Below, in pieces: positions 1 through 7,051 of a stretch of 23,597 nt of DNA. This DNA is from 66-474 sp051962095. Its GTDB lineage: Bacteria; Pseudomonadota; Gammaproteobacteria; Xanthomonadales; Rhodanobacteraceae. A program made the position numbers and the translations under genes. Where the stretch lies: assembly GCA_051962095.1 (NCBI GenBank), contig JBQCCP010000133.1, forward strand, positions 1 through 23,597. The letters run 5' to 3'. The first letter of the stretch is position 1, and the number at the start of each line of letters is the position of its first letter. A model generated the notes under the pieces. That model saw only the letters and a list, made by a program, of their open reading frames with translations. It ran no database searches and was not told the DNA's origin.

Positions 1-62
1 ACACTGACTAGCGAGAGTGAAGACAGCGATGCGATCGTCGAACGGTCAGCAACCGGCCCCAA

Positions 63-83
63 CAAACCGCCCCCCGCGGTTTG
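63..83 (-). terminator. Possible weak terminator hairpin at window start
   Basis: A perfect 8-bp stem (63-70 with 76-83) encloses a five-C loop. Read leftward, it lies about 90 bp past the end of the small membrane-protein gene and is followed by only a short T-containing stretch (TTGG), so it is at best a weak intrinsic terminator. I see no gene in the rest of 1-173. Confidence 0.25.
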
Positions 84-173
84 GCTAACTCAGCGGGCGC
101 GATCCTACAGCACTCTTGCACCAAAATGCCAGTGCATGCGCGCTGGGTCACTTGCGATTGTTCACCCAGGGGA

Positions 174-458
174 TCAATCCCGCTCGATCCGCCGGCGCTG
201 GTTTTCCTCGATCCCGACCAGCGCCGCCAGCCCGCCGCTGAGCACCAAGGCGGCGAGCCCGTAGCCGATCAGCCCGAGCACCATTCCAATCGCCATCGGT
301 ACGGGCGCGCCGCGCGAGACCGCGGACACAATTCCGTAGGCAATGCCCGCCGCGATCAGCAATATGCCGATCCAGGCAATCACCCGCGCAGTCGCCAGCG
401 CCAGGCCCAAATGGCGGCTTTGCAGGTTCCGATACGGCAGCCAGCGGCGTGGTTCCAT
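174..458 (-). CDS. Small two-TM membrane protein
   Basis: A 94-residue protein of unknown function. After a short basic N-terminus (RRWLPYRNLQSRHLG) there are two hydrophobic stretches, about residues 22-45 (with IAWIGILLIAAGIAYG) and 55-80 (with IGMVLGLIGYGLAALVLSGGL). A charged, Arg-rich tail ends in RRRIERD. This suggests an inner-membrane protein with a cytoplasmic basic tail. The ATG at 458 is chosen because AGGA sits 6 bases upstream. An in-frame TTG at 464 directly abuts that AGGA and is less likely. It is the last leftward gene of the left group, separated from the M14 peptidase by a repeat-bearing gap. I do not recognise a named family, and the membrane topology is inference from hydrophobicity. 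Confidence 0.6.
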   Translation of the reverse strand: MEPRRWLPYRNLQSRHLGLALATARVIAWIGILLIAAGIAYGIVSAVSRGAPVPMAIGMVLGLIGYGLAALVLSGGLAALVGIEENQRRRIERD

Positions 459-499
459 GAGCAATCCTGTTGTCGCAATTCAAAGCGGCTGTTGTGAAA

Positions 500-713
500 A
501 GTCAGGCCAAGGATGGCCGTTCTGGTGTTTGTGACTCTCCGACACCGTTCGAATACGGGCAATTCAAAGGTGCCGCGATCAGGGATGATCGCAAAGCTTG
601 TGTTGAAAGTCAGGCCACGGATGGCCGTTCTGGACTGCATTGACTGGAGGGCCTGACACCCGCAAGAGAAGTCAACGAAGCGGCGATCAGGGACGATCGT
701 ACAAGATCGCATT
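500..713. repeat. Degenerate tandem repeat with four GGA-loop hairpins
   Basis: Two imperfect copies of a unit of about 106 bp (roughly 500-606 and 607-713). Each copy begins with AGTCAGGCCA-N-GGATGGCCGTTCTGG (near-identical at 500-525 and 608-633). Each ends with a GCGATCAGGGA(T/C)GATCG element (575-592 and 683-699) followed by a TTGAAA. The conserved blocks are inverted repeats: 505-518 (stem GGCCA, loop AGGA), 575-592 (7-bp stem, loop GGGA), 613-626 (stem GGCCA, loop CGGA) and 684-699 (5-bp stem, loop AGGGAC). All four expose GGA in the loop on the plus strand and TCC on the minus strand. The last hairpin covers the stop codon of the M14 peptidase gene. The remaining sequence between copies is much less conserved. 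Confidence 0.75.
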
Positions 714-3443
714 GAAAAACATCCGATAACTGCCGATGGTTTCTCCACGCCAGATCGGATTGTTCGCGAACAGCACGACATGGCCCTTGCCGTAGCGTGC
801 GTCCACCACCGCGGGACGGCCGGCCATCGCGCTGCCGTTTTCAAGCAGTCCCGAGATCAGCAGCTTGTTCGCGTCGGCCCAGCGCGCAACGACCACGGGT
901 CGATCGTTTTTCGGAATCACGAAGGGATTGTTGCGGGCCTGCTCCGCATTGAGGGGCACCGCCTGCCAAGGCTGCACGTCCGGCAGCTCGGGCGGCGCCT
1001 GGTACGGGCGGCCCTCCGGCACGTCGGCATCGTCGGGGCCGCCGCGCCCGGTCGGGCGCTGGTAGTCCTTCGCGGTCGTGAGGCCGTGGTTGCCGATGGT
1101 CTGGTCGGCGATGTTGAAGGACATGCCCTCGGAACTGTAGAGCGCGAAGGCATCGTCGTAACCCGCAGCCATCGGGCTGTTCTTGTCGACCAGGTTCGCG
1201 CGCAGCACGCTGCCGACCACGCGCAGGTCGTCGGCCTTGGCCACCGAAACGCCCGGCGCCAGGCCGATGTCGATCGCGAATCGCGCGGTGTCTTCCGAGG
1301 TGATCAGCAGCCCGCCTCCGGCCACGAAGCGTTTGAGGTTCGCCACGCCTGACTCGCCGAGCCCCGGACGGACATCCGGCGTCGAATCGATCCGGCCGAG
1401 GTTGGGGGTCAGCTCGGTTTTCTGCCAAGGCATCGGGTTGCCGTACATCGGCAGGCCGTCGATGATCAGTTTGGTATTGGCGTATCCGACGGGGCCGAAC
1501 AGGATCACGTCGTACTTGGCCCGCAGGTCGGGCTCGCGCGAAACGTCCTGGGTGCTGATGTAGCTGTACGGCACGTGCAGCTTGTCCAGCGCCATGCGCC
1601 ACCAGCCTTCGGTCTGCGTCGAAAGCCAGGTGTGCATCAACGCGATCCGCGGCACCCGACCCTGCACGCCAAGCGATGCCAACGAGAATGCGGGCTGGTC
1701 GAAATCACCCTGCACTTCCGCCATCGGCACCTTCAACACCGACGTATCGACCACCCGCGCCACATCCACGCCGAACAGATCGCCGAACGACCAGCCGGTG
1801 TCGTCGTAGGGATGTTTCTGCGGATCGTCGGGCGACCAGTATTGGCGATCCAGCAAGGTATCGGCGATCCGCGAATACGGCTGATCCATCCGGATAATCC
1901 AGCTTCCCGCCGGGAAGGTGCGCTTGGTCGTCGCGACTTTCGGCGGCACGACCGGTTCGGCGGATTTGCCTTTCGCCTTGCCGCTGCCGCTGCTCTCGGT
2001 GTCGTCCGCCACCTCGACGGTGAAGGGCGCGCTCGCACGGCTGATCTCGACGTGCTGCAAATGCAGCGCGTGCAGCAGGTGCATCTGCGCACCCTTGTGC
2101 TTTTCGTCGGCAGTCAGCACGTACGCGGCCGGACCTGCGAGCTGCGGCTTCTCGATCGAACGTTTGGACTTCAGCCAGAAGTTGTCGAGGAAATGCTGGC
2201 CGTGCTGTGCGAAGTAGTACAGCGCGGTCAGCAGGCCCGATTGCTCGTAGTTGTTGTTGTTTCGCTGCGACCACAGCACCTTGGGCAGCGGCGGATTGGG
2301 CTTGTACCAGGCGCGCGCGTATTCGTCGGGATCGAGGATGCGTTCCTCGGTGTCGGCGCCGCCGTTGCCGAAGGTTTCGTAGAGACGGCTGATGCCGTTG
2401 TGCATCGCGGCGATGAACATCAGGTAGCCCGGACTCCAGGTATCGAAGTTGCCGTGAGTGAACACTCCGGGCAAACCGAGTTTCGTCAACTGTTCGACGT
2501 TGTTCCAGCCGACCTGCTGCCACTCGCTGGTGAGGATCGGATCGATCCAGGCGTTGTACGGACCATCGCCCACGGTGTTGTCGTACAGGAACGGCACCGA
2601 CTCGTGCAGGTCGTGCAGCACCTGCGCGTGCCAGTCGACGTAGGTGTTCAGCACGTTTTTCGTGAGGTCCAGCGTCACCCCCATCGCATCGCGGTTGTTG
2701 TCGTGGGCGACGTAATGACCCCAATAGATCAGGCGCGGATAGTTTTCGCCCGGGTGCGCGCGGTGCCACTTGTAGAGATCGACCATCCGGTCGCGGCCGT
2801 CCACCTCGACGACCGGCGTGATCAGGGTGATCATGTGCGAACGGATGTACTGGATGTACGGCGCGTCATCCACCGCCAACCGGTAGCCCAGTTCCATCAG
2901 CGCGGTCGGCGCGCCGGTTTCGGTCGAGTGAATCGTGCCTGTGATGTAGTAGACCGGCACCGTCTCCTTGATGAGCTCCGCGGCCTTCGCGTCGTCCATG
3001 TCGAGCTTGCGCGGATCGGCCAATTGCGCGAGGCGCGCTTTGTTGGCGTCCAGGTCCTTCATCAGCGATTCGTCGGCGATCGCCACCGCGATCATCTCGC
3101 GGCCTTCCTCGGTCTTGCCGATCGTGAAGACCTTCACCCGCGGCGTGGCCTTGGCCAGCATCCGGAAGTAGCGGTACACGTCTTCCGCGTACGGCAGCAT
3201 GTTGGGCGCGCCGGAGACGTCGCCGAGCACCGCTTCCGGCGTCGGCACGGTCTGCGATGCCGGCAGGTAGTCGGTCAGCGGTGTGTTGAAATAAGGCTCG
3301 GTGGTGTACTTCGCGATCTTCGCGGTGTACGCCTGATCGACCGGCTGGCTGGGATCGCGCGAGTAAGGATTGTTGGCAGCGGCCAGGGCCGTACCGCACA
3401 TCGCCAACGCCAGCCACGCCAAACCCTTCCAGATGCGCCGCAT
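687..3443 (-). CDS. Secreted M14-family zinc carboxypeptidase, long form
   Basis: A 918-residue exported metallopeptidase. Residues 1-22 are a Sec signal peptide (basic start, hydrophobic core, AAA before the mature N-terminus). The peptidase M14 domain spans roughly 80-400. It has the zinc motif H172-S-T-E175 after a beta strand (VYYITGTIHSTETG), an asparagine/arginine substrate-binding segment HDNNRD near 247-252, and H280 in DLHESVPFLYD as a candidate third zinc ligand. M14 catalytic domains are usually about 300 residues. The extra C-terminal half ends in a segment resembling a glutamine-amidotransferase fold (GGGLLITSEDTARF), as in long M14 proteins of proteobacteria and Bacteroidetes. 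It probably trims peptides in the periplasm or outside the cell. It follows egtD by 102 bp and may have its own promoter. Substrate unknown; family assignment strong. Confidence 0.9.
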   Translation of the reverse strand: MRRIWKGLAWLALAMCGTALAAANNPYSRDPSQPVDQAYTAKIAKYTTEPYFNTPLTDYLPASQTVPTPEAVLGDVSGAPNMLPYAEDVYRYFRMLAKATPRVKVFTIGKTEEGREMIAVAIADESLMKDLDANKARLAQLADPRKLDMDDAKAAELIKETVPVYYITGTIHSTETGAPTALMELGYRLAVDDAPYIQYIRSHMITLITPVVEVDGRDRMVDLYKWHRAHPGENYPRLIYWGHYVAHDNNRDAMGVTLDLTKNVLNTYVDWHAQVLHDLHESVPFLYDNTVGDGPYNAWIDPILTSEWQQVGWNNVEQLTKLGLPGVFTHGNFDTWSPGYLMFIAAMHNGISRLYETFGNGGADTEERILDPDEYARAWYKPNPPLPKVLWSQRNNNNYEQSGLLTALYYFAQHGQHFLDNFWLKSKRSIEKPQLAGPAAYVLTADEKHKGAQMHLLHALHLQHVEISRASAPFTVEVADDTESSGSGKAKGKSAEPVVPPKVATTKRTFPAGSWIIRMDQPYSRIADTLLDRQYWSPDDPQKHPYDDTGWSFGDLFGVDVARVVDTSVLKVPMAEVQGDFDQPAFSLASLGVQGRVPRIALMHTWLSTQTEGWWRMALDKLHVPYSYISTQDVSREPDLRAKYDVILFGPVGYANTKLIIDGLPMYGNPMPWQKTELTPNLGRIDSTPDVRPGLGESGVANLKRFVAGGGLLITSEDTARFAIDIGLAPGVSVAKADDLRVVGSVLRANLVDKNSPMAAGYDDAFALYSSEGMSFNIADQTIGNHGLTTAKDYQRPTGRGGPDDADVPEGRPYQAPPELPDVQPWQAVPLNAEQARNNPFVIPKNDRPVVVARWADANKLLISGLLENGSAMAGRPAVVDARYGKGHVVLFANNPIWRGETIGSYRMFFNAILYDRP

Positions 3444-3545
3444 GTCCCCACTCCCGACTTGTTTTCGATCCCGCCAAGCGTAGCCAAATCCAACGCGCGG
3501 CGGGGGTGTCGAAAGACATGGTGGGATGCGGCCGCAACGATCGTC

Positions 3546-4538
3546 TCAATCGCAGACCAGCCACTGCACACTGAACTGCCGGGCCGGATCGGTCCAGACT
3601 TGCGCAACCCGCAACCCGGCGCGGGCCGCGAATCGCGCGAACCCTTCCTGCGTGTACTTGCAACTCAGCTCGACCCGCATCGCCTCGTTTTCGGCGAAAT
3701 GGAACGTGCGTCCATCGAGGTGCACGTCCTGTTCGCGGCGGCTGACGATGTGGGTTTCAATCCGTTCCGCCAGCGGATGCCAGCGCGCACGGTGCCGGAA
3801 ACCGGCGAGGTCGAAATCCGCGCCCAGTTCGCGATTCATCCGCACCAGCAGGTTGAGGGTGAATTCCGCGGTGACGCCGGCAGCGTCGTTGTAGGCGGCC
3901 TCCAGGACGGCCTTGTCCTTGACCAGGTCGATCCCGATCAGCACGCCGCCGTCCAGCACGCCGCCGCCCTGCCCGGCTTCGTTGCGCATCTGCCGCAGCA
4001 GGCGCAACGCATCATCGGGCGCGAAGTTGCCGAGCGTCGAGCCCGGAAAATACACGACCGTCTGCCGTGGTGCGCGCGCCGCGCGCGGCAGCTTGATCGG
4101 CTGCGTGAAGTCGGCGCAAACCGGCAGCATTTCGATGTGCGGAAACGCGCATTCCAACTTCGGCACGCTCTCGGCCAGTGCGCTGCGCGAAATTTCCACC
4201 GGCACGTAGGCCACCGGCGATTCGAGGTTGCGCAGCAGCAGGCGCGTCTTCAGGCCGCTGCCGCTTCCGTATTCGACCAGGCGCACGTCCGCGCCCAGGG
4301 CCGCGGCGATCGCGGGGATGTGTCCGCGCATGATCGCGAGTTCGGTGCGCGTGGGGTAATACTCCGGCTGCTCGCAAATGCGTTCGAACAGCTCCGAGCC
4401 GCGTGCGTCGTAGAAGTATTTGGACGACAGCAGTTTCGGGGAATTCGAAAGTCCCGACAGCGCATCAGCCAGCAGGCCCTCGCCGGGTTGGCGGTCGTCG
4501 AGACGATGAGCACGTGCTGCCAGCGGACTCGGTTTCAT
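3546..4538 (-). CDS. egtD: L-histidine N-alpha-methyltransferase EgtD
   Basis: A 330-residue cytoplasmic enzyme that trimethylates histidine with three SAM to give hercynine, the first step of ergothioneine synthesis. Family hallmarks are all present: KYFYDARGSELFERIC and PEYYPTRTE near 40-66, the SAM-binding loop EYGSGSGLKT (89-98), YFPGSTLGNF (163-172) with N171 in the position expected to bind the histidine amino group, NLLVRMNRELGADFD (229-243), and VELSCKY near 289-295 with E290 and S292 in the imidazole-binding positions known from mycobacterial EgtD. The length fits the family (about 320). The ATG at 4538 overlaps the egtB stop as ATGA, so the start is set by coupling. The longer upstream open frame is only read-through inside egtB. 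No egtA, egtC or egtE is visible in the window. Confidence 0.96.
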   Translation of the reverse strand: MKPSPLAARAHRLDDRQPGEGLLADALSGLSNSPKLLSSKYFYDARGSELFERICEQPEYYPTRTELAIMRGHIPAIAAALGADVRLVEYGSGSGLKTRLLLRNLESPVAYVPVEISRSALAESVPKLECAFPHIEMLPVCADFTQPIKLPRAARAPRQTVVYFPGSTLGNFAPDDALRLLRQMRNEAGQGGGVLDGGVLIGIDLVKDKAVLEAAYNDAAGVTAEFTLNLLVRMNRELGADFDLAGFRHRARWHPLAERIETHIVSRREQDVHLDGRTFHFAENEAMRVELSCKYTQEGFARFAARAGLRVAQVWTDPARQFSVQWLVCD

Positions 4539-5809
4539 GCGTCCCCCGCCAAACGGATGCCGCTGAACTGCCAGCGCGCCGCCGGATAGAAGAAATTGCG
4601 ATAGCTCGCGCGGACGTGCCCCGGCGGCGTCGCGCAGGAACCGCCGCGCAACACCCATTGTCCGCACATGAACTTGCCGTTGTACTCGCCGAGCGCGCCG
4701 GCGGCGGGCTGGTAGCCGGGATAGCCGACGTACGGACTGGACGTCCATTCCCATACATCGCCGAACATCTGCAGCGGGCCCGCGCGGTCGCGCGCGCGTG
4801 CAGGCAGCGGCCGCAGGCATCCGGAATCGGCGAAATTGCCTTCGACCGGAAGGTCCCACGCCATCGCTTCCCATTCGGCTTCGGTCGGCAGGCGTGCGCC
4901 GGCCCAGCGTGCAAACGCGTCAGCTTCGAAGAAGCTGACGTGGCAAACCGGCGCGGACGGATCGATCGGACGGCGCCCGCCCAATGTGAACGCGGTTTCC
5001 AGCGTGTCGTCCCAATACAACGGGTGCGACCAGCCTTCGCGGCGCACGGAGTCCCAGCCTTCCGCGAGCCACAACGCGGGCGTGCGATAGCCACCGTCGT
5101 CGATGAACTCGCGAAACTCCGCGTTGGTCACGGAACGGTTTGCGATTGCGTGCGGGTGAAGCAACTCGCGATGCCGCGGCAGTTCGTTGTCGTAGGCGAA
5201 GCCATCGCCGGCATCGCCGATCTCGACGACGCCGTGACGGCCGGCGAGGAGTTGCAGCGGGACCGGCTCGGCTTCCGGCAGCACTGGCGCTTCACGAAAT
5301 ACCGGCTGCAAGGGATTAAACGAGAACAGGTGCTGGAGATCGGTCAGCAGCAACTCCTGGTGCTGCTGTTCGTGGTTCAGTCCCAGGGTGACACGCTCCA
5401 TCACTTCCGGATCGCCGGCGCGGTCGCGCAACAGCGCACCCATGGCTTGGTCCACGTATTCGCGAAAGTCCATGACTTCGCGCAGCGTCGGTCGCGTCAG
5501 AAGACCCCGCTGTGGGCGCGCGTACATCGGCCCCACTGTCTGGTAATAGGAATTGAAAAGGAATTCCCAGCCATCGTGAAAGCGCCGATACGCCGGATCG
5601 AAATGCGCCAGCAGGAACTGTTCGAAAAACCAGGTCGTGTGCGCGAGATGCCACTTGGCCGGACTGGCGTCGGGCATCGACTGCGCGACCGTGTCCTCTG
5701 GCGCCAGCGTCGCGCACAAGGCCAGAGTGGCATCGCGCACACGACGGTAAGTCGAACCCGCGTCCTCGCGGTCTTGGCTTTCGCAACTCGGCCGGGGCTG
5801 TGCAGACAT
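4535..5809 (-). CDS. egtB: Ergothioneine sulfoxide synthase EgtB
   Basis: A 424-residue non-haem iron enzyme. It joins hercynine to a cysteine donor (gamma-glutamylcysteine or cysteine, depending on EgtB type) through O2-dependent C-S bond formation. The N-terminal DinB-like helical domain carries the iron ligands: H57 in the KWHLAHTTWF region and the H-x3-H-x-E motif H146-E-Q-Q-H150-Q-E152. The C-terminal half is the formylglycine-generating-enzyme/C-type lectin fold with typical segments: RLPTEAEWE, FGDVWEWTSSPY, GQWVLRGGSCAT and YRNFFYPAARWQFSGIRLA at the end. Length and motif order match the family. It is the first gene of a leftward pair with egtD (4-bp overlap). A Rieske oxygenase gene runs divergently 154 bp away. 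The sequence alone does not decide which sulfur donor is used. Confidence 0.95.
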   Translation of the reverse strand: MSAQPRPSCESQDREDAGSTYRRVRDATLALCATLAPEDTVAQSMPDASPAKWHLAHTTWFFEQFLLAHFDPAYRRFHDGWEFLFNSYYQTVGPMYARPQRGLLTRPTLREVMDFREYVDQAMGALLRDRAGDPEVMERVTLGLNHEQQHQELLLTDLQHLFSFNPLQPVFREAPVLPEAEPVPLQLLAGRHGVVEIGDAGDGFAYDNELPRHRELLHPHAIANRSVTNAEFREFIDDGGYRTPALWLAEGWDSVRREGWSHPLYWDDTLETAFTLGGRRPIDPSAPVCHVSFFEADAFARWAGARLPTEAEWEAMAWDLPVEGNFADSGCLRPLPARARDRAGPLQMFGDVWEWTSSPYVGYPGYQPAAGALGEYNGKFMCGQWVLRGGSCATPPGHVRASYRNFFYPAARWQFSGIRLAGDA

Positions 5810-5963
5810 CCGGGCTTCTCTCGATATGGCGCGGAGTCTTGCTACCCTACTCCCGCAACCTTAATTGCAACAGTCCATGCGTTCAGCCGATGTGAGGGTG
5901 CAATCCCGCCGCTCCGCCCGGACGCTTGCCCATGATCACGAAGACCCGGACAGGACGAGAACC

Positions 5964-7031
5964 ATGACACCGCCCGACGACGAGCTTGCCACGCAGCCGC
6001 TGGAACGCGCCTTCGCGTTGCCGGCGCATTGCTACACCGGCACCGAAAGCCTCGCGCGCGACCGGCGCGCGGTGTTCGCGCGCGGCTGGCAATGCCTGGC
6101 GCGTGCCGGCCAGCTCGCCCATCCCGGTGACCACGTCGTCGCCGAAATAGCCGGGGTGCCGCTGCTGCTGGTGCGCGGGGACGATGGCGTGCTTCGCGCG
6201 CTGCACAACGTGTGCCGGCACCGCGCAGGTCCGCTTGCCACCTGCGACGGCCGCGGCGCCAAGCGTCTGCGCTGCCACTATCACGGCTGGAGCTACGCAC
6301 TGGACGGCCGCCTGCTCAGCGCAACCGAAATGGACGAGGCCTGCGGCTTCGACGCGGCCTCCGTACGGCTGCCCGAAGCGCACGTGGCCGAATGGCGTGG
6401 GCTGGTGTTCGCTTCGCTGGAACCCGCGGTGCCGTTCGCGGAGCTGATGGGCGGCGTCGATGCGCGGCTTGGCGACCGGCTGCTCGACCGCTATGTCTTC
6501 CATCGCCACTACGCCTATGACATGGCTTGCGACTGGAAGACCTACATCGACAATTACCTCGAGGGCTACCACGTGCCGCACATCCATCCAGAGTTGAACC
6601 GGATGCTGGACTACCGCGATTACGTGGTCCAAACCGGCCGCTGGCATTCGCTGCAGCACAGTCCGCTCGCGAGTGACGCAGCGTTGTACGGCGAGGGCGA
6701 GGCGCTGTACTGGTTCGTTTGGCCCAACACGCTGCTCAACGTGCTGCCGGACCGGATGCAGACCAACCGGGTGATTCCGCTGGCGCCCGGACGCTGCCGC
6801 GTCACGTTTGATTATTTCTATCCGCCGGATACCGCCGAGGTCGACTCACGCCACGCCAGCGATCACGCCTTCAGCGATCTCGTGCAGCGCCAGGACATCG
6901 AGATGTGCGAGGTCGTGCAGCGCGGGCTCGAATCGGGTTCCTACCGCGCGGGGCGTCTGAACCCGAAGCGCGAAAACGGCGTGCACCACTTCCACGAGCT
7001 GCTGCGCGAAGCGTACCGCGCCGCGCGTTGA
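5964..7031 (+). CDS. Rieske oxygenase alpha subunit, quaternary-ammonium type
   Basis: A 355-residue Rieske non-haem iron oxygenase. The [2Fe-2S] motif is C84-R-H86 ... C104-H-Y-H107, in NVCRHRAGPL and LRCHYHGWSYALDG. The catalytic domain has N197-Y-L-E200-G-Y-H203-V-P-H206 as iron-site motif and D311 in QRQDIEMCEVVQRGL as likely third ligand. The bridging residue is Glu (E200) where aromatic-ring dioxygenases have Asp. Glu here, with the VQRGLESGSY...GVHHFHELL ending, is typical of choline, glycine-betaine and carnitine oxygenases. It therefore probably hydroxylates a trimethylammonium compound and causes demethylation or C-N cleavage. The ATG at 5964 is preceded by AGGACGAG. No reductase gene is in the window, so electrons must come from elsewhere. 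It is divergent from egtB. Family assignment strong; substrate is inference. Confidence 0.88.
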   Translation: MTPPDDELATQPLERAFALPAHCYTGTESLARDRRAVFARGWQCLARAGQLAHPGDHVVAEIAGVPLLLVRGDDGVLRALHNVCRHRAGPLATCDGRGAKRLRCHYHGWSYALDGRLLSATEMDEACGFDAASVRLPEAHVAEWRGLVFASLEPAVPFAELMGGVDARLGDRLLDRYVFHRHYAYDMACDWKTYIDNYLEGYHVPHIHPELNRMLDYRDYVVQTGRWHSLQHSPLASDAALYGEGEALYWFVWPNTLLNVLPDRMQTNRVIPLAPGRCRVTFDYFYPPDTAEVDSRHASDHAFSDLVQRQDIEMCEVVQRGLESGSYRAGRLNPKRENGVHHFHELLREAYRAAR

Positions 7032-7046
7032 ACGCGGCGCGGTACG
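7012..7046. terminator. Strong bidirectional hairpin between convergent genes
   Basis: A perfect 14-bp inverted repeat (7012-7025 with 7033-7046) surrounds a 7-nt loop, CGTTGAA, that contains the TGA stop codon of the Rieske gene. It lies at the junction with the convergent DUF885 gene, whose stop is at 7052. There is no long T run on either side, so it may act as a roadblock or an RNA-stabilising 3' end rather than a classic intrinsic terminator. Confidence 0.6.
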
Positions 7047-7051
7047 TCCAT

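Noticed and set aside
148..483. Alternative minus-strand frame overlapping the small membrane protein
   Set aside because: Arg/Gly/Ala-rich with no hydrophobic segments; the frame ending at 174 has two good TM stretches and a ribosome site.
500..713. CRISPR-like array
   Set aside because: Only two units of about 106 bp with short palindromes, no regular short spacers and no cas genes.
1575..4589. Very long open frame on the plus strand (over 1000 codons) opposite the M14 and egtD genes
   Set aside because: Arg/His/Val-rich translation without any family pattern; it is the reverse complement of well-supported genes in GC-rich DNA.
4403..5935. Plus-strand open frame of 510 codons opposite egtB
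   Set aside because: No family signal and lies wholly over the egtB coding region with conserved iron ligands.
5810..5963. Promoters or operator in the egtB/Rieske divergent region
   Set aside because: TTGCAA and TTGCTA boxes occur on either strand but no convincing -10 partner at 16-18 bp and no clear palindromic operator was found.
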